In this document: one piece after another, positions 16,718-25,949 of the stretch
Position numbering within the stretch: position 1 is the stretch's first letter
Layout of the letters: every line of letters begins with the position of its first letter
NCBI GenBank assembly: GCA_943329075.2
Contig: CALQCM020000041.1
Coordinates: forward strand, 1-37,940
Direction of reading: 5' to 3'
DNA: 37,940 nt
Source of the DNA: Chitinophaga pinensis
Lineage (GTDB): Bacteria; Pseudomonadota; Gammaproteobacteria; Burkholderiales; SG8-41
The notes under the pieces: generated by a model
What the model saw: only the letters and a program-made list of their open reading frames with translations
Database searches by the model: none
What the model was told of the DNA's origin: nothing
Position numbers and translations under genes: made by a program

Positions 16718-17698
16718 TTAATCAGGCTTCACGCCTGTGGCTTTAATAACTTTTGCCCACCGTTCTATCTCGGCACGGATCAATGCGCCGAATTGTTCGG
16801 GCGTGCTGCCAGACGGTATGGCACCTTCCCCTGACATTTTGGCCGCGGTGTCAGGGCGTCCCAGAAATGTTTGAATATCGGCATTTATCTTGCTGATAAT
16901 TGCGCCCGGTGTATTGGCGGGTGCGAGCATTCCGTACCATTGCGTGACTTCATATTCCGGGACGCCCGATTCCCGGATGGTTGGCAGATCGGGCAGTATT
17001 GCAAGGCGTTTGTCACTTGCTACCGCAATCGGAATGAGGCGTTTCGCCTTTACATATGGGAGTAGTGGTGGCACGCCGTTAATCGTCAATGAAATTTGAC
17101 CGGCAATCAGATCGGTCAGCATTGGTCCGGTCCCTTTATAGGGGACATGCACAATGTCAGTCTTTGTGAGCAATTTAAAAAACTCCACGCACAGAAACGG
17201 ATTGCTGCCACCGCCGCTTGAGCCGTAGTTCAGCGTTCCGGGGCGTGCTTTTGCCATATCGACAAGCTGCTTTACCGTCTTTACCGGCAGTGACGGATGC
17301 ACAACCAGCATGTTCGGCACTCGTGCAATCAACGAGATTGGCGAGAAATCCTTGATCGCGTCGTATCGCAGTTTTGGGAACAGCGATGGGTTCACGCCAA
17401 ACGTACCGATGTGTCCAATGATCAATGTATAGCCGTCGGCCGGGCTTTGTGCTGCGAGCTCAGTACCGATCTGACCGCTGGCGCCACCGCGATTGTCGAC
17501 TATCACCTGAAGTCCCCATAACTCAGTGAGGTTCTGGGCGGCAACCCTGCCAACAATGTCGGTGCTGCCGCCGGGTGGGAAAGGGACGATCAGCCGCACT
17601 GGCCGCGCTGGATAGGGTTGCTGTGCAAAAGAAACCCCATTGAAAAAACTTACAGCGATAAGGATTGCAGTCGATATTCCGGACGCAATAGACGTCAT
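16718..17698 (-). CDS. TTT-type periplasmic receptor (Bug family)
   Basis: A 326-residue Bug/TctC receptor. The signal peptide is TAILIAVSFFNGVSFAQQ, followed by YPARPVRLIVPFPPGGSTD, VIVDNRGGASGQIGTELA, SPADGYTLIIG, IVHVPYKGTGPMLTDLIAG, LPDLPTIRESGVPEYE and a terminal KATGVKPD. AAGGAA precedes the ATG. It is second in the minus-strand operon, 50 bp after the crotonase gene and 14 bp before the amidohydrolase gene, so it probably delivers the operon's substrate. No membrane subunits are present nearby, so it must share a TTT channel encoded elsewhere. Confidence 0.92.
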   Translation of the reverse strand: MTSIASGISTAILIAVSFFNGVSFAQQPYPARPVRLIVPFPPGGSTDIVGRVAAQNLTELWGLQVIVDNRGGASGQIGTELAAQSPADGYTLIIGHIGTFGVNPSLFPKLRYDAIKDFSPISLIARVPNMLVVHPSLPVKTVKQLVDMAKARPGTLNYGSSGGGSNPFLCVEFFKLLTKTDIVHVPYKGTGPMLTDLIAGQISLTINGVPPLLPYVKAKRLIPIAVASDKRLAILPDLPTIRESGVPEYEVTQWYGMLAPANTPGAIISKINADIQTFLGRPDTAAKMSGEGAIPSGSTPEQFGALIRAEIERWAKVIKATGVKPD

Positions 17699-17748
17699 AC
17701 ATTTCCTTTAATCAGTGTGTTTTTGTGCAACATCAAAAATATTGTCGA

Positions 17749-18543
17749 TTACTTTTTCTTGCGCGCTAGAAAAGCCGTCATCAGTTTGGAGGGTTCGTCA
17801 GTGCGACGGGCTTCCACACACATTTCAATGCCTCTGCGGATACTGTCGGTCAAGGACATGCGCTCCCAGTCGCGCATTAAGGATTTTTGTAGCCGCACGG
17901 CCCGCGCGCCGCTTACCAGGATGGACTGGAGCCATTTTTCGATAGCGACGTCCAACTCAGACGCCGGGACAAGTTTTTGCACAAAACCGAACTGGTACAT
18001 GTCTTTGGCTTCAAAAATGTCACCCGTAAGAACCAGTTCAGCAGCACGCCCCCAGCCCAGCAGAGCCGGCAAGAGTGCGGCCTCCATGCCCGATGGCAAT
18101 CCGACACGAACCTCAGGCATGCCGAATTTTGCATGATCAACTGCCGCACGCATATCGCATGAAGCTGCCAGTTCCATCCCCGCGCCCAAACAATATCCGT
18201 TCACGCGCGCAATAACGGGGACGGGGCAGCGGCGAATGGAGTCGCAGGCATAGTGGGTAAGGGTGTGTTCTTCCTCCGCTTCCTCGACGGTCAAGTCCTT
18301 CATTTCCGCCAAATCGGCACCCGCAATGAAGGATTTGTCGCCTGCCCCGGTTAGCACGACCGCCCGCAACTTATCGTCCTGAGACAACTTGGAAAATGCA
18401 TTGGCGATGGCGCGCTTTCCGGCGATACCAAGCGCATTGCGTTTGGTAGGATTATTAATCGTTACATGGGCGATATGTCCGGCGTCCCCGCGCTCATCCA
18501 TGCGGATCAGCACCAGATCGTTTATTTCATTTGCGGTCTTCAT
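17749..18543 (-). CDS. enoyl-CoA hydratase/isomerase (crotonase) family
   Basis: A 264-residue crotonase-family protein. I chose the ATG at 18543 because AAAGGGAA lies just upstream. The oxyanion-hole block is DKSFIAGADLAEMK near residue 69. Both acid residues of the hydratase active site appear to be kept: Glu124 in LGAGMELAASCD and Glu144 in KFGMPEVRVGLP. GRAAELVLTGDIFEAKD follows as usual. It is the first gene of a minus-strand operon and divergent from a LysR gene. It likely hydrates, or otherwise processes, an enoyl-CoA made from the imported acid. Retention of both acids favours hydratase over isomerase or decarboxylase chemistry. Confidence 0.9.
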   Translation of the reverse strand: MKTANEINDLVLIRMDERGDAGHIAHVTINNPTKRNALGIAGKRAIANAFSKLSQDDKLRAVVLTGAGDKSFIAGADLAEMKDLTVEEAEEEHTLTHYACDSIRRCPVPVIARVNGYCLGAGMELAASCDMRAAVDHAKFGMPEVRVGLPSGMEAALLPALLGWGRAAELVLTGDIFEAKDMYQFGFVQKLVPASELDVAIEKWLQSILVSGARAVRLQKSLMRDWERMSLTDSIRRGIEMCVEARRTDEPSKLMTAFLARKKK

Positions 18544-18691
18544 AATTGACTTCCCTTTTGCGCATCTACACACACGAAATTTGCCGTTGAATTTCTAAAA
18601 AACCTAAAAGGTTCCCCATGATATCAGTGCCAAATCATGCAAAATAAGACTTAATTGATATAATGTTATCCACTGATGACATAGTGAAAAT

Positions 18692-19633
18692 ATGATCACC
18701 CTTCGCCAATTAAGTCTTCTTCAGGGAATCGTTAAAAACGCATTCAACCTATCGGCCGCAGCCCGGGCGTGTCACACCTCTCAACCGGGAGCGAGCCGCC
18801 AGGTGGCGCTCCTGGAGCAGGAGCTCGGTGTAAAACTGCTGTTGAGGAGAAAAAACAGAATATTGGATTTGACGGCGGTCGGACAGGAAATATTGTCGAT
18901 CGCAAATCAAATGCTAAGCCAAGCGGAAAACATCAAGCTGATAGCCGCAGATGAGCGCGGTGACAGCGGGGGGCGCCTTATCGTTGCAACCAGCCATCTG
19001 CATGCTCGATATACCTTGAGAAATCCGGCGAAGAGTTTTAGCCGGAAATACCCCAATGTCGAGCTTCAACTGCTGCAGGCTGACCCTGAAAATATAGTCA
19101 GCTTGGTGGAAAGAGGTTTGGCACATATTGGCATCAGTACTCTGCTGCCCTCAACACACCAGACGCTTTTGCTTTTGCAAAGTGCGCTGATAAAGCGCTC
19201 AGCAATCGTGCCCAAAGGGCATGCGCTGGCTCGGAAAAGACGACTCTCTCTTAATGATTTGGCGCGCCATCCTATCGTCGGATATCACGCCGAATCCACG
19301 GCCGGGCGCCTGCTCGCCAGCACGTTTAAATCAAATGGATTTGTGCCGCGCTTTGTGGTCAGCGCAAATGACTCGGATGTCATTAAGACCTATGTGTCGG
19401 ATGGGTTCGGCATAGCAATCGTGCCGTCACTCTCTTTGGACGATGCCGGACGCGATGCGCTCACGGCTATAGATGTGACCTCACTATTTCCAAAAACTTT
19501 CATGACAATATGCCTGAGGCAAGATCGGCACCTTAGAAACTATCTAACCGATTTTATTTCGCTCATTTCGCCGGAATGGACACGTCGCGCGATACAACAT
19601 GCCGTATCCGCACGAGAGAGGGCCTGTTTATAA
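18692..19633 (+). CDS. LysR-family regulator, CysB/Cbl-like
   Basis: A 313-residue LysR regulator. The DNA-binding part reads ITLRQLSLLQGIVKN, FNLSAAARACHTSQPGASRQ and LLEQELGVKLLLRRKN. The effector domain carries FVVSANDSDVIKTYVSDGFGIAIVPSL, the CysB/Cbl-like signature also found in the other two LysR proteins here. It is divergent from the crotonase operon across 148 bp. That gap holds a widely spaced inverted pair, ATCAGTG (18623-18629) and CACTGAT (18671-18677), and a TATAAT at 18659-18664. It probably regulates the crotonase operon. The Shine-Dalgarno sequence is weak. Confidence 0.9.
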   Translation: MITLRQLSLLQGIVKNAFNLSAAARACHTSQPGASRQVALLEQELGVKLLLRRKNRILDLTAVGQEILSIANQMLSQAENIKLIAADERGDSGGRLIVATSHLHARYTLRNPAKSFSRKYPNVELQLLQADPENIVSLVERGLAHIGISTLLPSTHQTLLLLQSALIKRSAIVPKGHALARKRRLSLNDLARHPIVGYHAESTAGRLLASTFKSNGFVPRFVVSANDSDVIKTYVSDGFGIAIVPSLSLDDAGRDALTAIDVTSLFPKTFMTICLRQDRHLRNYLTDFISLISPEWTRRAIQHAVSARERACL

Positions 19634-19769
19634 CTTTCACGCCGTAGACTAATGTCTGTCGCGTCGAAGGGACGTCAATAAATAGCGCCTGAACGCGACG
19701 ACATGCCAAATCGCTAGCCCGTTGCGCCGCGGTGGTCGTGCGATACCTGACTGCTATGATATGCCCTGC

Positions 19770-19798
19770 CTCGCCACCTCGCCACCTCGCCACCTCGC
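19770..19798 (+). repeat. tandem octamer repeat CTCGCCAC, about 3.6 copies
   Basis: Three perfect copies of CTCGCCAC (19770-19793) and five bases of a fourth lie just upstream of the MmgE/PrpD start at 19815. The array sits in the leader between the preceding LysR gene and this start. Copy number could vary by slippage and change leader length. Whether it has any effect is unknown. Confidence 0.8.
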
Positions 19799-19814
19799 AT
19801 TAAGGGATACGACC

Positions 19815-21179
19815 ATGCCGACCATCGCCGAAAGCCTCGGTGCATATGCCGCCGCTCTACGTTACGAAGACCTACCTGCCGGAGTCGTTCATCAGGCAAA
19901 ACGTACTATGATGGATACCCTCGCGTGCGGACTCGGCGGCTATGATTGTGAGCCGGTTCGTATCGCGCGCGAACTCGCCTCTCTGGTCAACAGCAGCGCG
20001 CCCGCGACGCTGTTCGTCAGCGGCGCCAAGACCACGATGGAGATGGCGGCGTTTGCGAACGACGTCATGGTGCGCTATCTAGACTTCAACGACGGCGACA
20101 TCAGCAAGGGCGGCGGACACCCGAGCGACAGTATCGCGGCATTGATCGCTGCTGCGGAGACGGCGCACGCCGACGGCCGCGCGCTCCTCCAGGCGACTGT
20201 TCTGGCCTACGAAGTGTACGGTCGCTTTAGCGACGCGCTGGAATACAAGGCGATCGGTGTTGATCACGCCACCATCGGCGGGCTGGCGAGTGCCGTCGGC
20301 GCGGCAAAGCTGCTGGGCTTGAGCGAAACGCAGATGGTGCAGGTGGTAAATCTGTACGTCGCCGGCAATGTCGCGCTGAACCAGACGCGCATTGGCAATC
20401 TTTCTGCATGGAAGGCCTGTGCCTATGCCAACGCCAATCGCAACGCGATCTTTGCCGTTCAGCTCGCCGCGCGCGGCATGTCCGGCCCGGAATCGGTATT
20501 CGAGGGGCGCAACGGGTTCTTCAAGGTTACCGGCGGCACGCCTTTTGAGCTCGCGACATGGGGTGGCGGGGCCGAGCCGTTCCGGATACTGCGCACCCAC
20601 TTCAAGCAGTTTGCTCTCTGTAATTTTGCTCAGACGATGGTGGGCGCCATACTGGAACTACGTCCGAAGCTGGGTGATCTCGCGGACGTTGCACAAGTGC
20701 GTGTCGGCGTGTCGCAGAAGGCCATGGATATCATGGCGGACGATCCGGGCAAGTGGCGGCCGGACAACCGCGAGACCGCCGATCACAGCATTCCCTACAC
20801 CGCGGCACTGGCCGTGAAATTCGGCGCGATCGAGCCGCGGCACTTCGACGAAGAATATCTGCGCGACGAGTCGCTTCTCGATATTGCGCAGCGGGTCGAG
20901 TGTTACCCGCACGAGGAGGCGACGCGAAGGGACGCGGAAGTGAGTCTTTGTGAGCTGGAAATAAAATTGCGGTCAGGCGAGCGGTTGACGTCTCGCGTGG
21001 ACTATCACCGGGGCCATTGGAAAAATCCCATGACCGATGCAGAGGTGGCCGACAAGCTGCGTTCGCTCGCGCGCCCGGTGTTGCCGGCCGCTCAGGTTGA
21101 GGCGCTGATCGAGCAGATCTGGGCGCTGGAGCGGATGTCCGATACGTCGGCTCTGGTGAACCTGATGGTCCGGCATTAA
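19815..21179 (+). CDS. MmgE/PrpD family protein
   Basis: A 454-residue MmgE/PrpD family protein. I chose the ATG at 19815 because AAGGGAT precedes it and the family N-terminus TIAESLGAYAAALRYEDLPA follows; an in-frame upstream extension runs through the octamer repeat and is unlikely to be translated. Family blocks are RTMMDTLACGLGGYDC, RYLDFNDGDISKGGGHPSDS, GNLSAWKACAYANANRNAIF, ETADHSIPYTAAL and a C-terminal NPMTDAEVADKLRSLARPV. It probably dehydrates a tricarboxylate-like acid. It is convergent with a Bug receptor gene 17 bp away, the same layout as at 541-2874. Its codon use is more GC-rich than that of most neighbours. Confidence 0.9.
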   Translation: MPTIAESLGAYAAALRYEDLPAGVVHQAKRTMMDTLACGLGGYDCEPVRIARELASLVNSSAPATLFVSGAKTTMEMAAFANDVMVRYLDFNDGDISKGGGHPSDSIAALIAAAETAHADGRALLQATVLAYEVYGRFSDALEYKAIGVDHATIGGLASAVGAAKLLGLSETQMVQVVNLYVAGNVALNQTRIGNLSAWKACAYANANRNAIFAVQLAARGMSGPESVFEGRNGFFKVTGGTPFELATWGGGAEPFRILRTHFKQFALCNFAQTMVGAILELRPKLGDLADVAQVRVGVSQKAMDIMADDPGKWRPDNRETADHSIPYTAALAVKFGAIEPRHFDEEYLRDESLLDIAQRVECYPHEEATRRDAEVSLCELEIKLRSGERLTSRVDYHRGHWKNPMTDAEVADKLRSLARPVLPAAQVEALIEQIWALERMSDTSALVNLMVRH

Positions 21180-21196
21180 CGCGCCGACGGCGCGTC

Positions 21197-22186
21197 CTAC
21201 TCCTGCTTGCCCGCCGTGTCTCCGAGCAGCTTCGCCCATTTGGTGATCTCGGCGCGGATGAACACCGCGAACTCCTCCGGCGTGCTGCTGACGATATCGG
21301 CACCGAGTTCGAGCAGCCGTTGCTTCACAGTCGGGTCCGCCAGTGCCTTACGCGACTCTTCATGGAGGCGCGTGACGTAGCTCTTCGGCGTGCCTGTCGG
21401 AACGATGAGCCCATACCAGTTGCTGGCCTCGAAGCCCGGCAGCCCCGCTTCGGCTGCTGTTGGCAGATCGGGGACGGAAGGCGAGCGCTTGGTTGTGGTT
21501 ACCGCCAGTGCACGTAGCCGCCCGGCCTGTATCTGCTGGATCACGGTGGGCATGCTAACCACCATGATCTGGGTTTCGCCGCTGAGCACTGAGGAGGCGG
21601 CCGGTCCAGCGCCTTTGTAGTTGATTCCGACCACCTTGAGGCCCTGATAGGCGTTGATTTGCGCGAGTCCCAGATGGCTTGGGGATCCCGGGCCGGCGTT
21701 CGCAGCGTTGTACTTGCCCGGCGAGGACTTGATCAGTTCGATTAACTCTCCCATCGACTTAGCCGGGACGGACGGATGCACCACGAGCACATAAAGTCCC
21801 TTGACCTGCAGCGTCGCGGGTGCGAGGTCGCGCGTGACGTTGTAAGGCAGCTTGGGATAGAGCGCGGTGTTTATGGTTAGCGTGCTGGTCGCCATACCGA
21901 TGGTATAGCCATCCGGTGTGGCCTTTGCCACCAGATCGGTGCCTATGATGGTGTCGGCGCCGCCGCGGTTGTCGACGACGAGCTGTTTGCCGAGACCGTC
22001 GCTCATTTTCTGTGCGACGATACGTGCGATCACGTCAGTGCCGCCGCCTGGCGGATAGGCCACGATCAAGCGGATTGCGCGCGAAGGATACGAAGACGCC
22101 GATGCGTCGGCGGCCTGTGCCGGTGCTGCGCAGAGAAGTCCGGCGACCAGCGCCACCGGTACGGAAAACACGCGCGACAAGTTCAT
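21197..22186 (-). CDS. TTT-type periplasmic receptor (Bug family)
   Basis: A 329-residue Bug/TctC receptor. The signal peptide is VFSVPVALVAGLLCAAPAQA. Family blocks are YPSRAIRLIVAYPPGGGTD, VVDNRGGADTIIGTDLV, TPDGYTIGMAT, VGINYKGAGPAASSVLSGE, VPDLPTAAEAGLPGFE and EEFAVFIRAEITKWAKL. AAGGATG precedes the start. The C-terminus (LGDTAGKQE) departs from the common ending in Val-Asp. It is divergent from the ModA-like gene and convergent with the MmgE/PrpD gene, and shares their GC-rich codon use. The ligand is unknown. Confidence 0.9.
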   Translation of the reverse strand: MNLSRVFSVPVALVAGLLCAAPAQAADASASSYPSRAIRLIVAYPPGGGTDVIARIVAQKMSDGLGKQLVVDNRGGADTIIGTDLVAKATPDGYTIGMATSTLTINTALYPKLPYNVTRDLAPATLQVKGLYVLVVHPSVPAKSMGELIELIKSSPGKYNAANAGPGSPSHLGLAQINAYQGLKVVGINYKGAGPAASSVLSGETQIMVVSMPTVIQQIQAGRLRALAVTTTKRSPSVPDLPTAAEAGLPGFEASNWYGLIVPTGTPKSYVTRLHEESRKALADPTVKQRLLELGADIVSSTPEEFAVFIRAEITKWAKLLGDTAGKQE

Positions 22187-22354
22187 TTTTCATCCTTCGG
22201 TGTGCTGCGTTTGTGCTGTTGGTGCTGCATCGGATTGGATGTGCTAGTGTGACATCCTCGGCTGGTAGAGTCCATCCGAGTGCAGGCAGATACCTATGCT
22301 AAATTCGCGCACCTACGCGCTACGTTTCTCCATCGTGGACTTCCCCTCGTAGCC

Positions 22355-23065
22355 ATGCAAAATCCTGCCACAGAACTGAAAGTGTTTACGTCCAACGCGA
22401 CCCGCGCTCTGGTGGACGCGCTGGCCGCGGAGTTTGAGCGCATTGAACGCTGCCGTGTCTCGGTAACGCACGATTCGGCGAAGGTCATGCTCGCCCGCAT
22501 CAAGCAGGGCGAGCGCGCCGATGCCGCCGTGCTACTGCGACACGCGATCGACGAACTGGTGACGCTCGGCATTATTACGACTGCCAGCCGGCGCCTTTTC
22601 TCGCGCTCGAGAATCGGCTTAGGTGTGCTCTCCGGCCGGCCTAAACCCGACATCAGTACGATGGAAGCCTTCAAGTCCACGCTGCTGGAAGCCGGCTCGA
22701 TTGCGCACACCGTGCACGGTGCCAGCGGCATGTATTTTCCGAAAATGGTCGAAGCCCTTGGCATGACAGAGCAGCTTCGGGACAAGATCGTCACCCGTCC
22801 TGGCGGCCTGATCGGCCGCGTTGTCGTGGCCGGCGAGGCGGAAATTGCGTTTCAGCAGGTGTCCGAAATCCTGTCCGTGCCCGGCCTCGACCTCGTCGGA
22901 CTGATCCCGCCGGAGGTCCAGACGACTTTCGAGTCGGGGACCGGCATATTCGCCGACGCCAAGCAGCCGACTCTCGCGGACGCGTTCATCCGGTTCTTTG
23001 CGACGCCAGCCGCCGACGCCCTGTTCGGGGCCAAAGGCCTCGAGTCCGCACTGAACGACCTGTAA
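22355..23065 (+). CDS. ModA-like extracellular solute-binding-fold protein
   Basis: A 236-residue protein with the periplasmic type II binding-protein fold of the molybdate-binding ModA type. It begins LKVFTSNATRALVDALAAEFE, and later has HTVHGASGMYFPKMVEALGM, GEAEIAFQQVSEILSVPGLDL and VGLIPPEVQ. I chose the ATG at 22355 because homology begins there; a GTG at 22280 in the same frame would add 25 residues without a clear signal peptide. With no signal peptide it may be cytoplasmic and act as a sensor or scavenger, rather than a classic ABC receptor; no ABC subunits are nearby. The ligand could be a small oxyanion or an organic acid. Confidence 0.75.
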   Translation: MQNPATELKVFTSNATRALVDALAAEFERIERCRVSVTHDSAKVMLARIKQGERADAAVLLRHAIDELVTLGIITTASRRLFSRSRIGLGVLSGRPKPDISTMEAFKSTLLEAGSIAHTVHGASGMYFPKMVEALGMTEQLRDKIVTRPGGLIGRVVVAGEAEIAFQQVSEILSVPGLDLVGLIPPEVQTTFESGTGIFADAKQPTLADAFIRFFATPAADALFGAKGLESALNDL

Positions 23066-23088
23066 CCGATTTCCTTATCGCGCAGTCA

Positions 23089-23119
23089 AAACCGGCGCCG
23101 GGTGCGACGCTGCCGGTTT
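23089..23119. terminator. 8-bp inverted repeat after the ModA-like gene
   Basis: AAACCGGC (23089-23096) and GCCGGTTT (23112-23119) are perfect arms around a 15-nt loop, 23 bp after the stop of the ModA-like gene. No T-run follows on either strand beyond the three bases of the arm. It is a weak terminator candidate. Confidence 0.35.
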
Positions 23120-23225
23120 GGCGGGCATGGCGCCAGTTCCCAACACCAGCTATCCGCATCGAGGAGGATCATCCGGAACACAAATTAAGTCGCGTTAGTT
23201 ATTGAGCGTTACCTCGAATCAATTA

Positions 23226-24260
23226 TCAATCTACTTTAGCGCCGGACAGTTTTACTACCTTGCTCCATTTGATAATTTCAGCGGAGACGAAGGTGGTGAA
23301 CTCTTCGGGTGTATTGCCAACGAATTCGGCACCTTCTGCAGCGATGCGATCAGTAACCTCTGGCATTTTTATGATTCGCACGATCTCGCCGTGCAACTTT
23401 GCAATGATGTCCTTTGGGGTGCCAGCCGGTGCGGCGATTCCAAACCACGAGCCAGTCTCGAATCCCTTGAGACCCTGTTCGTCGAGAGTCGGAAGATCCG
23501 GGACAACTGCCACACGCTTCAGACTGGTGACGCCGATCGGGCGCAGACGGCCGTTTTTGACATGCGGCATGGCGGGCACGATACTGCCGATATACACCTC
23601 GATGTGCCCACCCAGCACGTCAACGAGAGCCGGTGTTGCACCTTTATAAGGCACATGGATCATTTTGATGCCAGCCATCATCTTGAATAACTCGCCGGCT
23701 AAGTGATGTGGGCTGCCGTTGCCTGCGGAGCTAAACCGTAGTTGGTCAGGCTTTGTTTTGGCGAGTGAGATGAGTTCCTTGACCGACTTTGCTGGCACAG
23801 AAGGGTGTACGCATACGATGCCAGCTAGTTTCGCAATGTTAGTGATATATGCGAAATCCTTGATTGGATCGTAATTTAGCTTGCCGTAGAGCGTAGGGTT
23901 GATGGCGTTTGCAATCGTTGGCATAAACAGCGTATAGCCATCGGGTGCCGAGCGTGCGGCGAGTTCCGAGCCCAGATTGGTGCCGCCACCGGCACGGTTT
24001 TCGACTATAACGGATTGTCCCCATGCGTCCCCGAGCTTGGCGGCGACCGGACGCGCCAAGATATCGGAGCCGCCGCCCGGCGCATAGGGCACGATCAGTC
24101 GAATTGCCTTGGTTGGATAATTTTGCGCCTGCGTGTTGTACGGCGACGCCGCGAGTGTGGTCAGCGCCATGCAGACAACGAATTTTCCTGCGGCAATCGC
24201 TGTCGAATCCGCGAGGGATGCGGGATGCGTGTTGTCTGTTACCGTTTCGAGTGAATTCAT
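23226..24260 (-). CDS. TTT-type periplasmic receptor (Bug family)
   Basis: A 344-residue Bug/TctC receptor with an extended N-terminus. The hydrophobic export segment KFVVCMALTTLAASPYNTQAQ lies near residues 26-46 instead of at the very start. GAGGA precedes the first ATG (24260), supporting it, but a shorter internal start is possible. Blocks: YPTKAIRLIVPYAPGGGSD, VIVENRAGGGTNLGSELA, APDGYTLFMPT, IHVPYKGATPALVDVLGG, VPDLPTLDEQGLKGFE, KLSGAKVD. It is divergent from the MmgE/PrpD gene at 24530 across 269 bp. The two could serve the same acid. Confidence 0.9.
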   Translation of the reverse strand: MNSLETVTDNTHPASLADSTAIAAGKFVVCMALTTLAASPYNTQAQNYPTKAIRLIVPYAPGGGSDILARPVAAKLGDAWGQSVIVENRAGGGTNLGSELAARSAPDGYTLFMPTIANAINPTLYGKLNYDPIKDFAYITNIAKLAGIVCVHPSVPAKSVKELISLAKTKPDQLRFSSAGNGSPHHLAGELFKMMAGIKMIHVPYKGATPALVDVLGGHIEVYIGSIVPAMPHVKNGRLRPIGVTSLKRVAVVPDLPTLDEQGLKGFETGSWFGIAAPAGTPKDIIAKLHGEIVRIIKMPEVTDRIAAEGAEFVGNTPEEFTTFVSAEIIKWSKVVKLSGAKVD

Positions 24261-24458
24261 TCCGAGTCCTCAGTGGCGTTCGAATGCGTGACCAGTTTTT
24301 TTTATTGAGAAGCGTTGCATAGCATGCTGCTGTGCCCCACCTTTGTCGGTGATCATACACGTCACGTGAATGCAGCGGCAATCCGGTTGATGTAGGCGCC
24401 GACCTCGCGTAGCCTACTGAAGTAATTTGTCTTGGCCCTGAGCAACTGCAAACGGGGC

Positions 24459-24473
24459 CTCCTAGGCTAGGAG
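24459..24473. promoter_or_regulatory. palindrome between divergent Bug and MmgE/PrpD genes
   Basis: CTCCTAG and CTAGGAG flank a single G, giving a perfect 7-bp inverted repeat 57 bp before the MmgE/PrpD start. The surrounding 269-bp gap shows no other gene. It could be an operator. No linked regulator gene is divergent here, so the binding protein is unknown. Confidence 0.35.
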
Positions 24474-24529
24474 TTTCAAAGTGCTATTTTGTTTGGTGAT
24501 AATGCAGTGCGAAAGGGCGGGTTTTTGAC

Positions 24530-25894
24530 ATGGACAAGACGACTCAGAAGCTCGTCGATTATGCAATGGCAGTCAATTTTTCGGATTTGTCGCCGGTCGT
24601 TGTTGATGCGTGCAAGACCCGGCTGATAGATACGTTCGGTTGCGCCATCGGGGCCTATCATGCCCCCCTCTGCAAGCAGACGCGCGAAATGGCGCACCGT
24701 TATACCGGGACTCCGGCTGCAAGTGTGCTCGGTTGCGAAACGGCCAGCACTGCAGAAATGGCCGCCTATGCGAATGGTGTAATGCTGCGGTTTCTTGATC
24801 TGAGTGACTCGTATCGTGTGAAAAGTGGCGGGCACCCGAGTGACGTGATCGCGGGTCTGCTTGCGGTTGCTGAGTTTTCCCGTGCCGATGGGCGCTCGCT
24901 GATCACTGCCATTGTGGTTGCTTACGAAGTGTATTGCGCGTTTTGCGAGGCTGTTGATATCAATTCAAAGGGCTGGGACCAGCCTGTCTACAGCATACTG
25001 GGCACTGTGCTCGCAGCGGGGAAGCTTCTCGGGCTGACGCGTGAACAGATGGGGCATGCCGTATCTCTGGCCCTTGCCCCGAATATGGCATTACATCAAA
25101 CCAGGCGTGGCGAACTTTCAAACTGGAAAAACAACGCGGCCGCGAATGCATCGAGAAATGCGGTGTTTGCTGTGTTGCTCGCGCGAGATGGCTGTACAGG
25201 TCCGACAGCAATATTCGAAGGCCGGGCCGGGGTGTTCGATGTCGTTGGTCGATTCGATTGGCCTAAGCTGGATCCTAGTCCCTTACGGCTGAGTAAGACG
25301 CATCTGAAATCGTTTCCAGTCAATTACCATGGCCAGTCGGCCGTTTGGGCTGCCCTGCAATTGCGTGGAAAGGTTCAGTTGGAAAATATCGCGAAAATCC
25401 ACGTCGAGGGTTACCACAGTGCCGTCGAAGAGATGGGGAGTGACCCTGCGCACTGGGCGCCGCGGACCCACGAGACTGCTGATCACAGCATTCCATACGT
25501 TGTCGCAACTGCCTTGCTCGATGGTGAGATCACGCCCACATCATTTTCTGAGCAACAGCTGCATGATCCGCGCAAGGCCCGTTTAATGGGCGTGACGACC
25601 GTCGTCGAGGACAAGGCGTTGACGGCAAAATTTCCGGAGTCGGCGCCGTGTCGTATGACGATTACTTTGGCGGATGGGGCGACTATTCAGAGTTATATCC
25701 AATCGCCCCGAGGGCATGCTGACAATCCACTCGGCGAGGCGGAGGTTGAGCGCAAATTCATGTTGCTAAGCCGGGATTATTGCGACGAGGCAAAGAGCAG
25801 CAAGATTCTTTCGACTTTATTTAAACTCGATGGCGTTCGGGATGTTGGGGAAATAATGCGTTTATTTGTGATTCCTCAGGACACGCCTAATTAG
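24530..25894 (+). CDS. MmgE/PrpD family protein
   Basis: A 454-residue MmgE/PrpD family protein. Blocks include KTRLIDTFGCAIGAYHAP, VMLRFLDLSDSYRVKSGGHP then SDVIAGLL, GELSNWKNNAAANASRNAVF, HETADHSIPYVVA and NPLGEAEVERKFM. The region before the start has only a weak purine run (AAAGGGCGGG, rather far). The three MmgE/PrpD proteins in this window are clearly diverged from one another, so they probably handle different substrates rather than being recent copies. It is convergent with the third LysR gene (56 bp) and divergent from a Bug receptor gene. Confidence 0.9.
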   Translation: MDKTTQKLVDYAMAVNFSDLSPVVVDACKTRLIDTFGCAIGAYHAPLCKQTREMAHRYTGTPAASVLGCETASTAEMAAYANGVMLRFLDLSDSYRVKSGGHPSDVIAGLLAVAEFSRADGRSLITAIVVAYEVYCAFCEAVDINSKGWDQPVYSILGTVLAAGKLLGLTREQMGHAVSLALAPNMALHQTRRGELSNWKNNAAANASRNAVFAVLLARDGCTGPTAIFEGRAGVFDVVGRFDWPKLDPSPLRLSKTHLKSFPVNYHGQSAVWAALQLRGKVQLENIAKIHVEGYHSAVEEMGSDPAHWAPRTHETADHSIPYVVATALLDGEITPTSFSEQQLHDPRKARLMGVTTVVEDKALTAKFPESAPCRMTITLADGATIQSYIQSPRGHADNPLGEAEVERKFMLLSRDYCDEAKSSKILSTLFKLDGVRDVGEIMRLFVIPQDTPN

Positions 25895-25949
25895 GCTCGG
25901 CGCCGCAATTGTTCGGTCGTTTTGACGGTGAGTAGGGCGGCGGCCGAGC

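Noticed and set aside
18623..18677. ATCAGTG/CACTGAT inverted pair as a firm operator of the second LysR protein
   Set aside because: The arms are 41 bp apart and only 7 bp long. I mention it in the gene entry but do not call it a separate feature.
19722..19814. N-terminal extension of the second MmgE/PrpD protein
   Set aside because: It would translate the octamer repeat and has no family similarity; AAGGGAT supports the ATG at 19815.
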